Shown here in pieces: positions 6,524 through 13,092 of a stretch of DNA of 13,545 nt. Source of the DNA: an uncultured Collinsella sp. (GTDB taxonomy: Bacteria > Actinomycetota > Coriobacteriia > Coriobacteriales > Coriobacteriaceae). The position numbers and the translations under genes were made by a program. Every line of letters starts with the position of its first letter. Position 1 is the first letter of the stretch. The notes under the pieces were generated by a model. That model was not told the DNA's origin. It saw nothing but the letters and a program-made list of their open reading frames with translations, and did no database searches. Location of the stretch: contig CALDBJ010000081.1 in NCBI GenBank assembly GCA_937937835.1, positions 1 through 13,545 on the forward strand, given 5' to 3'.

Positions 6524-7774
6524 CTACGCCCGCTCCTGCAGGGCGTAGATGGACTTATCCATGTTGAACAGGTAAGCCACAACGCAGACAATAATGAACA
6601 TCGGCAAGTTACCAAAGCCGAAGACTTCGCAGCCAATAAGGATGGGTGCGAGCAGCGTATTGGTGGCGCTGCCAAAGACGGCTGCGTAGCCCAGTGAGGC
6701 GCAGAGCTCGACGGGCATGCCGAGAATCCCGGCGAGTACGACACCCAGGCTGGCTCCGATGGAGAACAACGGCGTCACCTCGCCACCCTGATATCCTGCG
6801 GCAAGCGTGGTAATGGTGAGTGCGAATTTGAGTGCCCAGTCCCAAGGTATGATGGCGACCTTGCCGTCACCGTCGAGCGCCGCGGATATCAGATTGGTGC
6901 CAAGCCCGCAGTATCGACCCTGCCATAGTGCGAACAGAATCGCCGATAACGCGATGCCCATAACGGCGATGCGTGCATAGGGGTTGGGGAGCAGCCGCGC
7001 CGCAAGTGTTTTGGCATGTGCAAGGCACCAGGCAAAGGCGCCGCCCACCATACCAAACGCGATGCCCAACAGTGCCAGCCGTCCAAGACCGGGGAGGTCG
7101 AGCGCATACGAGGCGGTAACGGCGACCTCGAACTTCTCGAGCCCCAGGGCGCCGGAGGTCATACTTGCTGCGAGTGAGGCCGTAAGCGCGGGAAACAGCG
7201 CGCGGTATTCCATGCGTCCTGCGACCAGTACTTCGATAGCAAAGACCGTGGCGGCGAGCGGCGTTCGAAAGAGTCCAGCAAAGCCGGCAGCCATGCCGAT
7301 AAGCAAAAACGTGTTGCCGGGGTCTCGGAAAGGTAGACGCCGGCCGATCCAGTGTGAGACGGTTGCACCGATCTGCACGGCCACGCCCTCGCGTCCCGCG
7401 CTGCCGCCAAAGAGGTGCGTTCCCCACGTGCTCAGCATGATGAGCGGCACCAAACGCGGGGAGATGGCGTCCTCGCGTTCGTGACCTACGTCGAATACTA
7501 AGCTCATGCCGCGTTCGGTGCCTTTGCCTCAGGTGCGGTAGGCACATACGATGGCCAAGCCCATGAGGGCGAGGAAGGGAAGGAGCAGGGTGATGTGCTC
7601 GTCGCGGAAGGCGCCAATCGCCAGAAGCACGCGACCAAAGAGGGCACAAATGGCGCCGACGATAACGCCGACGGGGATCCCGACGGCACCCATGAGCACG
7701 AGACCGCTATAGGTGTTGGGCAGGCGTTTGCTTCTGCTCGAAGCGTTGCTTTCTGACATTTTGCTTTCCGACAC
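6524..7774 (-). pseudogene. CLC-type antiporter (fluoride-clade-like) with an in-frame TGA
   Basis: The frame encodes a CLC transporter of about 416 residues, broken by one TGA at 7529-7531 with no frame change. The first 81 codons carry the first membrane helices; after the stop seven codons (GKGTERG) lead to an ATG at 7507, and the rest is an intact 327 residues. Family marks include GSAGREGVAVQ with the gating glutamate (codon about 129 from 7774), AGLFRTPLAA and GGEVTPLF. The methionine in GMSLVFD at the anion-binding loop, GREGV and GGEVTPLF resemble the CLC-F fluoride/proton antiporters rather than chloride CLCs; this is by eye. The start region is duplicated: GTG 7774 and ATG 7759 head near-identical 15-base units encoding MSESK/MSESN. 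Restart at 7507 has no good ribosome binding site and would lose the first helices. A sequencing error, a nonsense mutation or TGA read-through are all possible. Confidence 0.8.
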
Positions 7775-7786
7775 TTGCCCTCTTGA

Positions 7787-7830
7787 TATAAAAAGAGCTG
7801 GAGTTGCGCATCGTTGAGAGGCTTTCCAGC
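7787..7830 (-). terminator. Terminator-like hairpin before the CLC gene
   Basis: On the minus strand AGCTGGA (7824-7830) and TCCAGCT (7795-7801) can pair around a 22-base loop and are followed by CTTTTTATAT (about 7785-7794). It lies downstream of a good promoter candidate and upstream of the CLC start, so it is either a leader attenuator or a second terminator for the GyrI-like gene. The large loop leaves room for alternative folding, but no fluoride-riboswitch consensus was found. Confidence 0.45.
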
Positions 7831-7844
7831 TTTAGCAAAACAAA

Positions 7845-7871
7845 CTTATAAGATGCGACGGGCCGCGTCAA
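7845..7871 (-). promoter_or_regulatory. Probable promoter of the CLC gene
   Basis: On the minus strand TTGACG (7866-7871) is followed after 15 bases by TATAAG (7845-7850); each matches its consensus in five of six positions, but the spacing is one or two bases short. The predicted leader of about 65 bases contains the terminator-like hairpin. Confidence 0.5.
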
Positions 7872-7909
7872 GATAATTACCGGACGGCCTAGGAGGCGGC
7901 TGGTTGGCT

Positions 7910-7946
7910 GGCTTAAAACCCAGCGCGTGAAATGACGCTCCACGCT
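7910..7946 (-). terminator. Weak terminator after the GyrI-like gene
   Basis: Directly at the TAG stop, GCGTG and CACGC (minus strand, 7941-7945 with 7925-7929) can form a 5-bp stem with an 11-base loop, followed by GCTGGGTTTTAAG. The stem is short, so confidence is low. Confidence 0.3.
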
Positions 7947-8583
7947 ATTCAGCGCGCTTGATAGGATGACGAACCACAGTCTTAAGTTTCTCCGGCGCAC
8001 ACTTGCGTGGATCGGAAAGATAGATTTCGTGATGTAAACGGGTATCTGAGAAGTCGGGGACATAGCCCTGCTCGGTCGTGTATTCATGCATAGCGTCTAC
8101 GGTCGCCGGTTCGTTGTCGTAGGGCCCGGTGTGCATGCATTGAACGCAGAGACCCTCGTCAACTTTAAGCAGCTCGACGGCGGAAAAGTCCAGTTTCTTT
8201 TTGGCCGTGGCTTCCACGACTGCCCAGTCAAAGTCATCTCGGGTGACGAAATCGGGTAGGCGGATGCACGAGATAAAGTTGAAATCGTCCTTGCGTACAT
8301 AATCGATGTCGCCGCTCGGGGAGTCTTGCCACCAGAAACCCTCGAGCGGCGGTACCACAAAGTCGAAATAGCCCTCGATACTCCTTGAGCCTTTCTTCGA
8401 CATCTTGACGGTATAGGCGATTCCGTAAAGCAGCGGCAGGGCGTTTTGATACTCGCCACCTTCGGTATTTGGGTCGCCCTTGCCGCGAACGGCAACGTAG
8501 CTCATAGGCGGGACAGTTACGATATTCGGCTTGCTTGCAGGTTTGTAGAGCTCCTTGCATTCCTTCTTAAAGTCGAACGCCAT
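7945..8583 (-). CDS. GyrI-like small-molecule-binding domain protein, LexA-box promoter
   Basis: The 212-residue soluble protein matches the widespread family with a GyrI-like (AraC effector-binding/SOUL fold) domain and no DNA-binding domain. Visible family marks are the MAFDFKKE start, the VPPMSYVAVRGKGDPN block at 24-39, a YTVKMSKKG segment, EGFWW near the middle and a C-terminal LHHEIYLSDPRK region. Such proteins bind small hydrophobic or cationic compounds; E. coli GyrI (SbmC) inhibits gyrase and is SOS-induced. Gyrase inhibition is not shown for this branch and I do not claim it. The ATG at 8583 has AGAAAGG (8592-8598, complement) eight bases upstream. The promoter region carries a perfect CGAAC-N4-GTTCG palindrome, predicting LexA control. 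The gene is divergent from the ABC module and upstream of the CLC gene on the same strand. Confidence 0.85.
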   Translation of the reverse strand: MAFDFKKECKELYKPASKPNIVTVPPMSYVAVRGKGDPNTEGGEYQNALPLLYGIAYTVKMSKKGSRSIEGYFDFVVPPLEGFWWQDSPSGDIDYVRKDDFNFISCIRLPDFVTRDDFDWAVVEATAKKKLDFSAVELLKVDEGLCVQCMHTGPYDNEPATVDAMHEYTTEQGYVPDFSDTRLHHEIYLSDPRKCAPEKLKTVVRHPIKRAE

Positions 8584-8624
8584 GTTGGCCGCCTTTCTGC
8601 GTATTGGCCTGCTTAGATAACGGA

Positions 8625-8653
8625 ATCATATCATAGAAACGAACAGCTGTTCG
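8625..8653 (-). promoter_or_regulatory. Promoter with LexA-type (SOS) operator
   Basis: CGAACAGCTGTTCG at 8640-8653 is a perfect 14-bp palindrome fitting CGAAC-N4-GTTCG, the known Gram-positive and actinobacterial LexA operator; with flanks it reads A-CGAAC-N4-GTTCG-A. Overlapping TATGAT -10 candidates follow on the minus strand at 8625-8630 and 8630-8635, so the operator covers the -35/spacer region of the GyrI-like gene's promoter, about 57 bases before its start. It is about 200 bases from the ABC gene and less likely to control it. Confidence 0.7.
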
Positions 8654-8753
8654 AATGATTTTGCTGACAGATAGAGATGCGTGCGTTGTGTTTGGCGGTC
8701 GGCCTGACCCCGTCGATGATTTCTCTGCCTTCCCGGCGCTTGCCTGCGCTCCC

Positions 8754-8803
8754 CGTTTCCCCATATAAAACCTGCCAAAATGAACCTGTCCCTTTTTGGT
8801 CGG
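8754..8803. repeat. Left copy of a 50-bp inverted repeat flanking the ABC module
   Basis: Matches the reverse complement of 12327-12376 in 45 of 50 positions, with no gaps. Its hairpin (8771-8780 with 8794-8803) is slightly spoiled by two changes. The T-run that would make it a terminator faces leftward, the wrong way for the ABC gene and with no gene feeding it. No target-site duplication is seen outside the pair. Confidence 0.85.
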
Positions 8804-8820
8804 CGTGAAATGGGTAATAC
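8793..8820 (+). promoter_or_regulatory. Possible promoter of the ABC module
   Basis: TAATAC at 8815-8820 resembles a -10 box; TTTTTG at 8793-8798, inside the inverted repeat, is a poor -35 with 16-base spacing. The start of transcription would be roughly 25-30 bases before the ATG at 8854. Confidence 0.3.
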
Positions 8821-8853
8821 TAAAGAGTTATCCGACCAGATGGGAATTAATCG

Positions 8854-9555
8854 ATGGCTTATATCGAATTCAAAGATGTCATCAAGGCGTACGGCGAGGG
8901 CGATGCCCGCATTCACGCGCTCGACGGCGCGAGCTTTACCGTTGAACGCGGTGAGCTCGCCATTATCCTGGGCGCTTCGGGCGCCGGCAAGACTACGGCG
9001 CTCAACATCCTAGGCGGCATGGATACGGTAACCTCCGGCTCCGTGACAGTGGACGGGCGCGACGTGAGCTCTGCCAACGAGGCGCAGCTTGTGGAGTACC
9101 GCCGCGCCGACGTCGGCTTTGTCTTTCAGTTCTACAATCTGGTTCCCAACCTGACGGCGCTCGAAAACGTTGAGCTTGCAGCTCAGATCTGCCCCGATTC
9201 GCTCGATGCCGAACAGACGCTTCGCCAGGTTGGCCTGGGCGAGCGCCTCGCCAACTTCCCCGCGCAGCTTTCGGGCGGCGAGCAGCAGCGCGTGTCCATT
9301 GCCCGCGCACTGGCCAAGAACCCCAAGCTTCTTTTATGCGACGAGCCCACGGGCGCGCTCGACTATAAAACCGGCAAGCAGATCTTGCAGCTGCTGCAGG
9401 ATACCTGCCGCAAGCAGGGCATTACGGTCATCATCATCACGCACAACTCCGCGCTCGCGCCCATGGCCGATCGCCTGATCCGCTTTAAGAGTGGTCGCGT
9501 GGAGAGCGAGACGGTCCAGCAAAATCCCGTGCCTATCGAGACGATCGAGTGGTAG
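8854..9555 (+). CDS. ABC transporter ATP-binding protein (MacB/LolD type)
   Basis: ATPase subunit powering the FtsX-type permease encoded next; membrane-associated on the cytosolic side. The 233-residue protein has all nucleotide-binding motifs: Walker A GASGAGKTT at 40-48, Q-loop glutamine 92 in FVFQFYNLVPNLTA, signature LSGGEQQR at 139-146, Walker B LLLCDEP at 159-165, D-loop ALD at 168-170 and H-loop His197 in IITH. The FQFYNL Q-loop and DEPTGALD are typical of the MacB/LolD/FtsE export group rather than importers. The ATG at 8854 has only a weak GATGGGA ribosome binding site. The stop overlaps or abuts the permease start, so the two are almost certainly co-transcribed and form one transporter. 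The substrate is unknown; no two-component system or peptide gene is adjacent. Confidence 0.95.
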   Translation: MAYIEFKDVIKAYGEGDARIHALDGASFTVERGELAIILGASGAGKTTALNILGGMDTVTSGSVTVDGRDVSSANEAQLVEYRRADVGFVFQFYNLVPNLTALENVELAAQICPDSLDAEQTLRQVGLGERLANFPAQLSGGEQQRVSIARALAKNPKLLLCDEPTGALDYKTGKQILQLLQDTCRKQGITVIIITHNSALAPMADRLIRFKSGRVESETVQQNPVPIETIEW

Positions 9556-9560
9556 CGCCC

Positions 9561-12326
9561 ATGGACCAGGACCGCCAAAACAGCCAAAACCACGATACGG
9601 AGCGCGCGGGTCGCGACCGGGAGTTTGCGACCTACCGCACCGCTCAGAGCTCAAACGATATGGTGCCGACGGTTTTTCGCCGTGGCATCTACCGTACAAT
9701 CCGCGGCAGTCTTAAGCGCTTCTTGTCTATCGTGGTCATCACCGCGCTTGGCGTGAGCGTGATGTGCGGTCTTAAGGCAGGCTGCGAAGATTTGCGCGAT
9801 TCGGTCGACGCCTATTTTGACCAGCAGAATGTCTATGACATTAACGTGCAGTCGACCTATGGCCTTACGCGCGACGATCTTGCGGCTATCCAAGAGGTCG
9901 ACGGCGTCGAGACGGCCGAGGGTATCCACACCGAGACCGCCTACACCGCCGTGGGCACAACACGCGAGCGCGTGATCGTGCAAAGTCTTTCCAAGGAGAA
10001 TATCGATCAACCGGTGCTGGTGAGCGGTGATTTGCCCGAGAGCGCCGATGAGGTCGCGGTGACTTCGAAGTTCCTGAAGGCTTCGGGCAAAAAGCTCGGC
10101 GATACGGTGAGTTTTGCCGCCAATGACGCGAGCTCGTCGAACCAAAGTGCCAAGGACCAGTTTGCCGCGGGCGATTACACCATTACGGCCGAGGTCCTCG
10201 ATCCCACCGACGTGAGCTCCGACTCGACAGTCAACGCCTTTCGCGCTGCTTCGGCTGCGGACTATAAGTTCTATGTGAACGAGGACGCCGCGACATCTTC
10301 TTCCTACTCCTCGGTCCACGTGATCGTCGAGGGAGCCAAGAGCCTCAGCTCCTATTCGGACGCCTACACGACAAAGATCAACGAGGTCAAGGGCAATATC
10401 GAGAAGATCCGCGAGGAGCGTGAGAAGGCACGTGCTCAGGAGTTGACGGTTGACACGCCGGCAAGCTTAGATGCGGCCGAACGCCAGGCGAATATGCTCT
10501 TTGGGATTGAACAGGGCAACATCGACCGTATGGCCGAGGGCAGCGAGGAGCGCGTCCAAGCTCAGGCCGAGTTGGACCAGCGCCGCGCCGCCGCCAACCA
10601 ACAATTCGCCGATGCCCGCGCCGAGCTTTCCGATCTAGGCGAATGTACGTGGTACATCCAGGACCGCGGCAATATCGCAAGCTACTCGAGCGTGGAAAGC
10701 GATAGCTCGTCAATTGAGGCCATCGCCACGGTGTTCCCGTTTATCTTCTTTATCGTCGCCGTGCTCATCAGCCTTACCACCGCTACGCGCATGGTCGAGG
10801 AGGAGCGCACGCTTATTGGCCTGTACAAGGCGCTCGGCTATTCACGTGGGCGTATTCTGTCCAAATACGTGGACTACTCGCTGTGGGCGTGTCTGATCGG
10901 CGGCGTGCTCGGCAACATCATCGGATTTGTGGGCCTGCCGCTGTTCCTGTTTACGGTGTTCGACGACATGTACTCGCTGCCCCAGATGCTGCTTTCGTAC
11001 GACATCGTGTCGTCGCTCGTGTCGGTGGCGCTGTTTGCCGTGGGCGTGGTGGGCGCTACGATTATCGCCTGCCGCCACGAGATGTCCGAGACCCCAGCCT
11101 CGCTTATGCGTCCCAAGGCCCCGCGCGCCGGCTCGCGCATTCTGCTCGAGCATATCGGCTTTATCTGGCGCCGCATGGGCTTCTTAAACAAGGTCGCTGC
11201 ACGCAACCTATTCCGCTACAAAAAGCGCGCCTTTATGACCATCTTTGGCATCGCGGGCTGCACAGCGCTTGTAATTTGCGGCATGGGCATTCGTGATACG
11301 TCGGTCGCGCTGTCGCCCAAGCAGTACGGCCACGTCACGCGCTACGATCTGCTGGCGGTCGCCAATCCCGACGATTTTTCACAGACGTGCGCGGCATTGG
11401 ATGGGCGCAGCGCGTCCAATGATTCCAACGTGACCGTGACTTCGACGCTGCCGATTATGACCGACAACGTCACCTTTACATTTGGCGGCAAGAGCGAGAC
11501 TGTGCAGCTGATCGTGGTGCCCGATGACCGCACGAGTGACTTGGGCGATTACGTGCGTCTGGAGGATGAGTCCAAAGAACCGCTGCCTTTGCGTGACGGA
11601 GACGTGTATCTGAGCAAAAGTTCACAGCTGGTGCTGGGGATTCAGCCGGGCGATACGGCTCACGTCCAGGATTCGTCGCTCAATGTTGCCAAGGTCAAAG
11701 TCAGCGACATTTCGCTTAACTATCTGGGCAACACGCTTTACATGACGCAGGGCACCTATGAGCGCACGTTCGGCCGAAGCGCGCGTCTTAACGGCATCTT
11801 TGCACTGCTCAAGGGTTCGTCGGCCGACCAGATTGCGTTTAGCAAGATTCTTAAGAGTGACGGTTGGCTTACGATTTCGAGTACGGCCGAGCATTGGGAA
11901 AACTATGAGGCGAACTTTACGATTATCAATTCGGTCGTGGTGCTCGTGACCTTTATGGCGGCGTGCCTGTCGTTTGTGGTGGTGTTTACGCTGTCCAACA
12001 CGAATATCTCCGAGCGCGAGCGCGAGCTGGCGACCATTAAGGTGTTGGGCTTCCGTCGCGGCGAGGTGCACCACTACGTCAACAAGGAGACGTTGATCCT
12101 CACGGCGATTGGCGCCGCACTGGGCGTACCGCTAGGCGGCTTGCTGGCCGAGAGTTTTACGTACATCCTGCAGATGCCGTCGCTGTATTTTGATGTTGAG
12201 GTCGAGCCGCTGAGCTACGTGCTATCCGTGTTGCTGGCCTTTGCCTTTACGTTTATCGTCAACCTTGCCACCAATCGAACGCTCAACAAGATCGACATGG
12301 TCGGCGCCCTCAAGAGCGCCGAGTAA
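9561..12326 (+). CDS. FtsX-type ABC transporter permease, two FtsX domains
   Basis: Membrane partner of the preceding ATPase. The 921-residue protein has a soluble N-terminal stretch, TM1 at about 57-75, a large extracytoplasmic domain (about 76-385), three helices at about 391-411, 441-467 and 482-504 forming the first FtsX domain, TM5 at about 557-578, a second extracytoplasmic domain (about 580-785) and three C-terminal helices at about 788-811, 846-866 and 888-906. Both FtsX units show the cytosolic E-R-x-x-I/T-x-x-K-A/V-L-G signature (EEERTLIGLYKALG; ERELATIKVLG). Residues about 270-345 are Glu/Arg/Ala/Gln-rich and probably coiled coil, leading into a conserved-looking WYIQDRGNIASYSS segment. 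This is the large permease type common in Firmicutes and Actinobacteria, used for export of or resistance to peptides or lipids or for mechanotransmission. GTG 9549, overlapping the ATPase stop by seven bases, is an equally possible start. The stop codon directly abuts a terminator-like repeat. Confidence 0.92.
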   Translation: MDQDRQNSQNHDTERAGRDREFATYRTAQSSNDMVPTVFRRGIYRTIRGSLKRFLSIVVITALGVSVMCGLKAGCEDLRDSVDAYFDQQNVYDINVQSTYGLTRDDLAAIQEVDGVETAEGIHTETAYTAVGTTRERVIVQSLSKENIDQPVLVSGDLPESADEVAVTSKFLKASGKKLGDTVSFAANDASSSNQSAKDQFAAGDYTITAEVLDPTDVSSDSTVNAFRAASAADYKFYVNEDAATSSSYSSVHVIVEGAKSLSSYSDAYTTKINEVKGNIEKIREEREKARAQELTVDTPASLDAAERQANMLFGIEQGNIDRMAEGSEERVQAQAELDQRRAAANQQFADARAELSDLGECTWYIQDRGNIASYSSVESDSSSIEAIATVFPFIFFIVAVLISLTTATRMVEEERTLIGLYKALGYSRGRILSKYVDYSLWACLIGGVLGNIIGFVGLPLFLFTVFDDMYSLPQMLLSYDIVSSLVSVALFAVGVVGATIIACRHEMSETPASLMRPKAPRAGSRILLEHIGFIWRRMGFLNKVAARNLFRYKKRAFMTIFGIAGCTALVICGMGIRDTSVALSPKQYGHVTRYDLLAVANPDDFSQTCAALDGRSASNDSNVTVTSTLPIMTDNVTFTFGGKSETVQLIVVPDDRTSDLGDYVRLEDESKEPLPLRDGDVYLSKSSQLVLGIQPGDTAHVQDSSLNVAKVKVSDISLNYLGNTLYMTQGTYERTFGRSARLNGIFALLKGSSADQIAFSKILKSDGWLTISSTAEHWENYEANFTIINSVVVLVTFMAACLSFVVVFTLSNTNISERERELATIKVLGFRRGEVHHYVNKETLILTAIGAALGVPLGGLLAESFTYILQMPSLYFDVEVEPLSYVLSVLLAFAFTFIVNLATNRTLNKIDMVGALKSAE

Positions 12327-12376
12327 CCTGCCAAAAAGGGACAGGTTTATTTTGGCAGGTTTTATCTGGGCAAACG
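12327..12376 (+). terminator. Permease terminator formed by right copy of the 50-bp inverted repeat
   Basis: Begins at the base after the permease TAA. A perfect 10-bp stem CCTGCCAAAA/TTTTGGCAGG (12327-12336 with 12350-12359) has a 13-base loop and is followed by TTTTAT, so it should work as an intrinsic terminator on the plus strand. The whole 50 bases match the reverse complement of 8754-8803 at 45 positions. Confidence 0.75.
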
Positions 12377-12414
12377 CCGGACAACCATTAGGTGGCCCAG
12401 CGTTTGCCCCGTTT
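12368..12414 (+). terminator. Second hairpin after the permease
   Basis: GGGCAAACGC at 12368-12377 pairs perfectly with GCGTTTGCCC at 12400-12409 around a 22-base loop, followed by CGTTTTG. It overlaps the end of the 50-bp repeat and may be a back-up terminator. Confidence 0.45.
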
Positions 12415-12442
12415 TGCTGGGGATGTCTGTCGTTCAGTGCTC

Positions 12443-12763
12443 TTACTGGCCAATCCAGTGTTGCGCATAGCTCTTAATGTCTTCGGTAAAACCGTCAAGG
12501 TCGTCAAGGGTGATCACGCTGTCGATAAGCAAATTGGCTATCTCGCGGTGCATTGTGCTGCGGCGAATGTCGTTTGCAATTACGCCTGAGGACAGCTTGT
12601 CTCTATTGAGGCGCTCTTCTAGTGCCCAAAATCTACTGGACGCTTCGCTGTCGCCGTTCAGCATCTCAACGTACTGGCCGATGAGCTTTTCCATATAACG
12701 TTCTTGCCATTGAGGAAGCATTTTCTTAAACAGCTTCCAGTCGCTTTCGGTTACGTCGCGCAT
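12443..12763 (-). CDS. Conserved hypothetical protein
   Basis: The 106-residue acidic, helical protein of unknown function begins MRDVTESDWKLFKK and contains LPQWQERYMEKL at about 16-27, FWALEERLNRDK at about 45-56 and a C-terminal VITLDDLDGFTEDIK at about 83-97. I recall similar small proteins in gut Firmicutes and Actinobacteria, sometimes labelled multidrug transporter without basis: there is no membrane segment here. The ATG at 12763 is chosen because GGAG (complement) lies five bases upstream; an in-frame ATG at 12805 would add 14 basic residues but lacks a ribosome binding site. It is convergent with the ABC permease, about 115 bases apart, and has no obvious partner. Confidence 0.75.
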   Translation of the reverse strand: MRDVTESDWKLFKKMLPQWQERYMEKLIGQYVEMLNGDSEASSRFWALEERLNRDKLSSGVIANDIRRSTMHREIANLLIDSVITLDDLDGFTEDIKSYAQHWIGQ

Positions 12764-12881
12764 ATGTTCTCCGCTCGTCAAACGGGCTTTCCATTTGCCT
12801 TTCATTTTATTTGGTTTTCGCTCGCAGGTGCGGATGAGAGGCTCTCTTTAGCCTTCGAGATTGGGCTTGAATGGGTCGTAT

Positions 12882-13041
12882 GCCACAAAACGGGCCTATC
12901 TACTACGTTTAATTGGATACCCTCAACCATGCCGGGAAAACGAAAAATAAAACCGCAGGTAGAAGGCCTGTCGATTTTCGAAAAAGGCGGTCATGGTTGG
13001 CCCCATCGAGTTAAACGTAGTAGATAGGCCCTTTTCGTGGC
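12882..13041. repeat. 160-bp palindromic element
   Basis: Outer arms of 30 bp at 12882-12911 and 13012-13041 match in 28 positions; the inner 20 bp (12892-12911 with 13012-13031) are perfect. A further 8-bp pair (12924-12931 with 12992-12999) lies on exactly the same centre of symmetry, so the interior looks like a diverged continuation of one dyad. There is no room for a transposase; it resembles a miniature inverted-repeat element or a very long hairpin. Confidence 0.85.
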
Positions 13042-13092
13042 GGACCATCAAACGAACGCCGACGCTTGTGCTGTAGCCGCTCCGATCATTCG

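Noticed and set aside
7507..7775. Selenocysteine or genetic-code reassignment as explanation of the TGA in the CLC gene
   Set aside because: No obvious stem-loop of selenocysteine type was identified after the TGA, the family has no known selenocysteine there, and a single TGA is weak evidence for recoding. Kept only as a remote alternative.
7775..7944. Fluoride riboswitch upstream of the CLC gene
   Set aside because: The GGNGATG...CCGCC and CTGATGRC...TCTAC type conserved segments are not seen on the minus strand.
7707..8087. 126-codon minus-strand frame overlapping the GyrI-like gene end and the CLC leader
   Set aside because: It lies in another frame across the GyrI-like coding end, the promoter and the hairpin, with no ribosome binding site or family resemblance.
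8754..12376. Classical transposon with ABC cargo
   Set aside because: No transposase or recombinase gene lies between the inverted repeats and no target-site duplication was seen; reported only as an inverted-repeat-flanked module.
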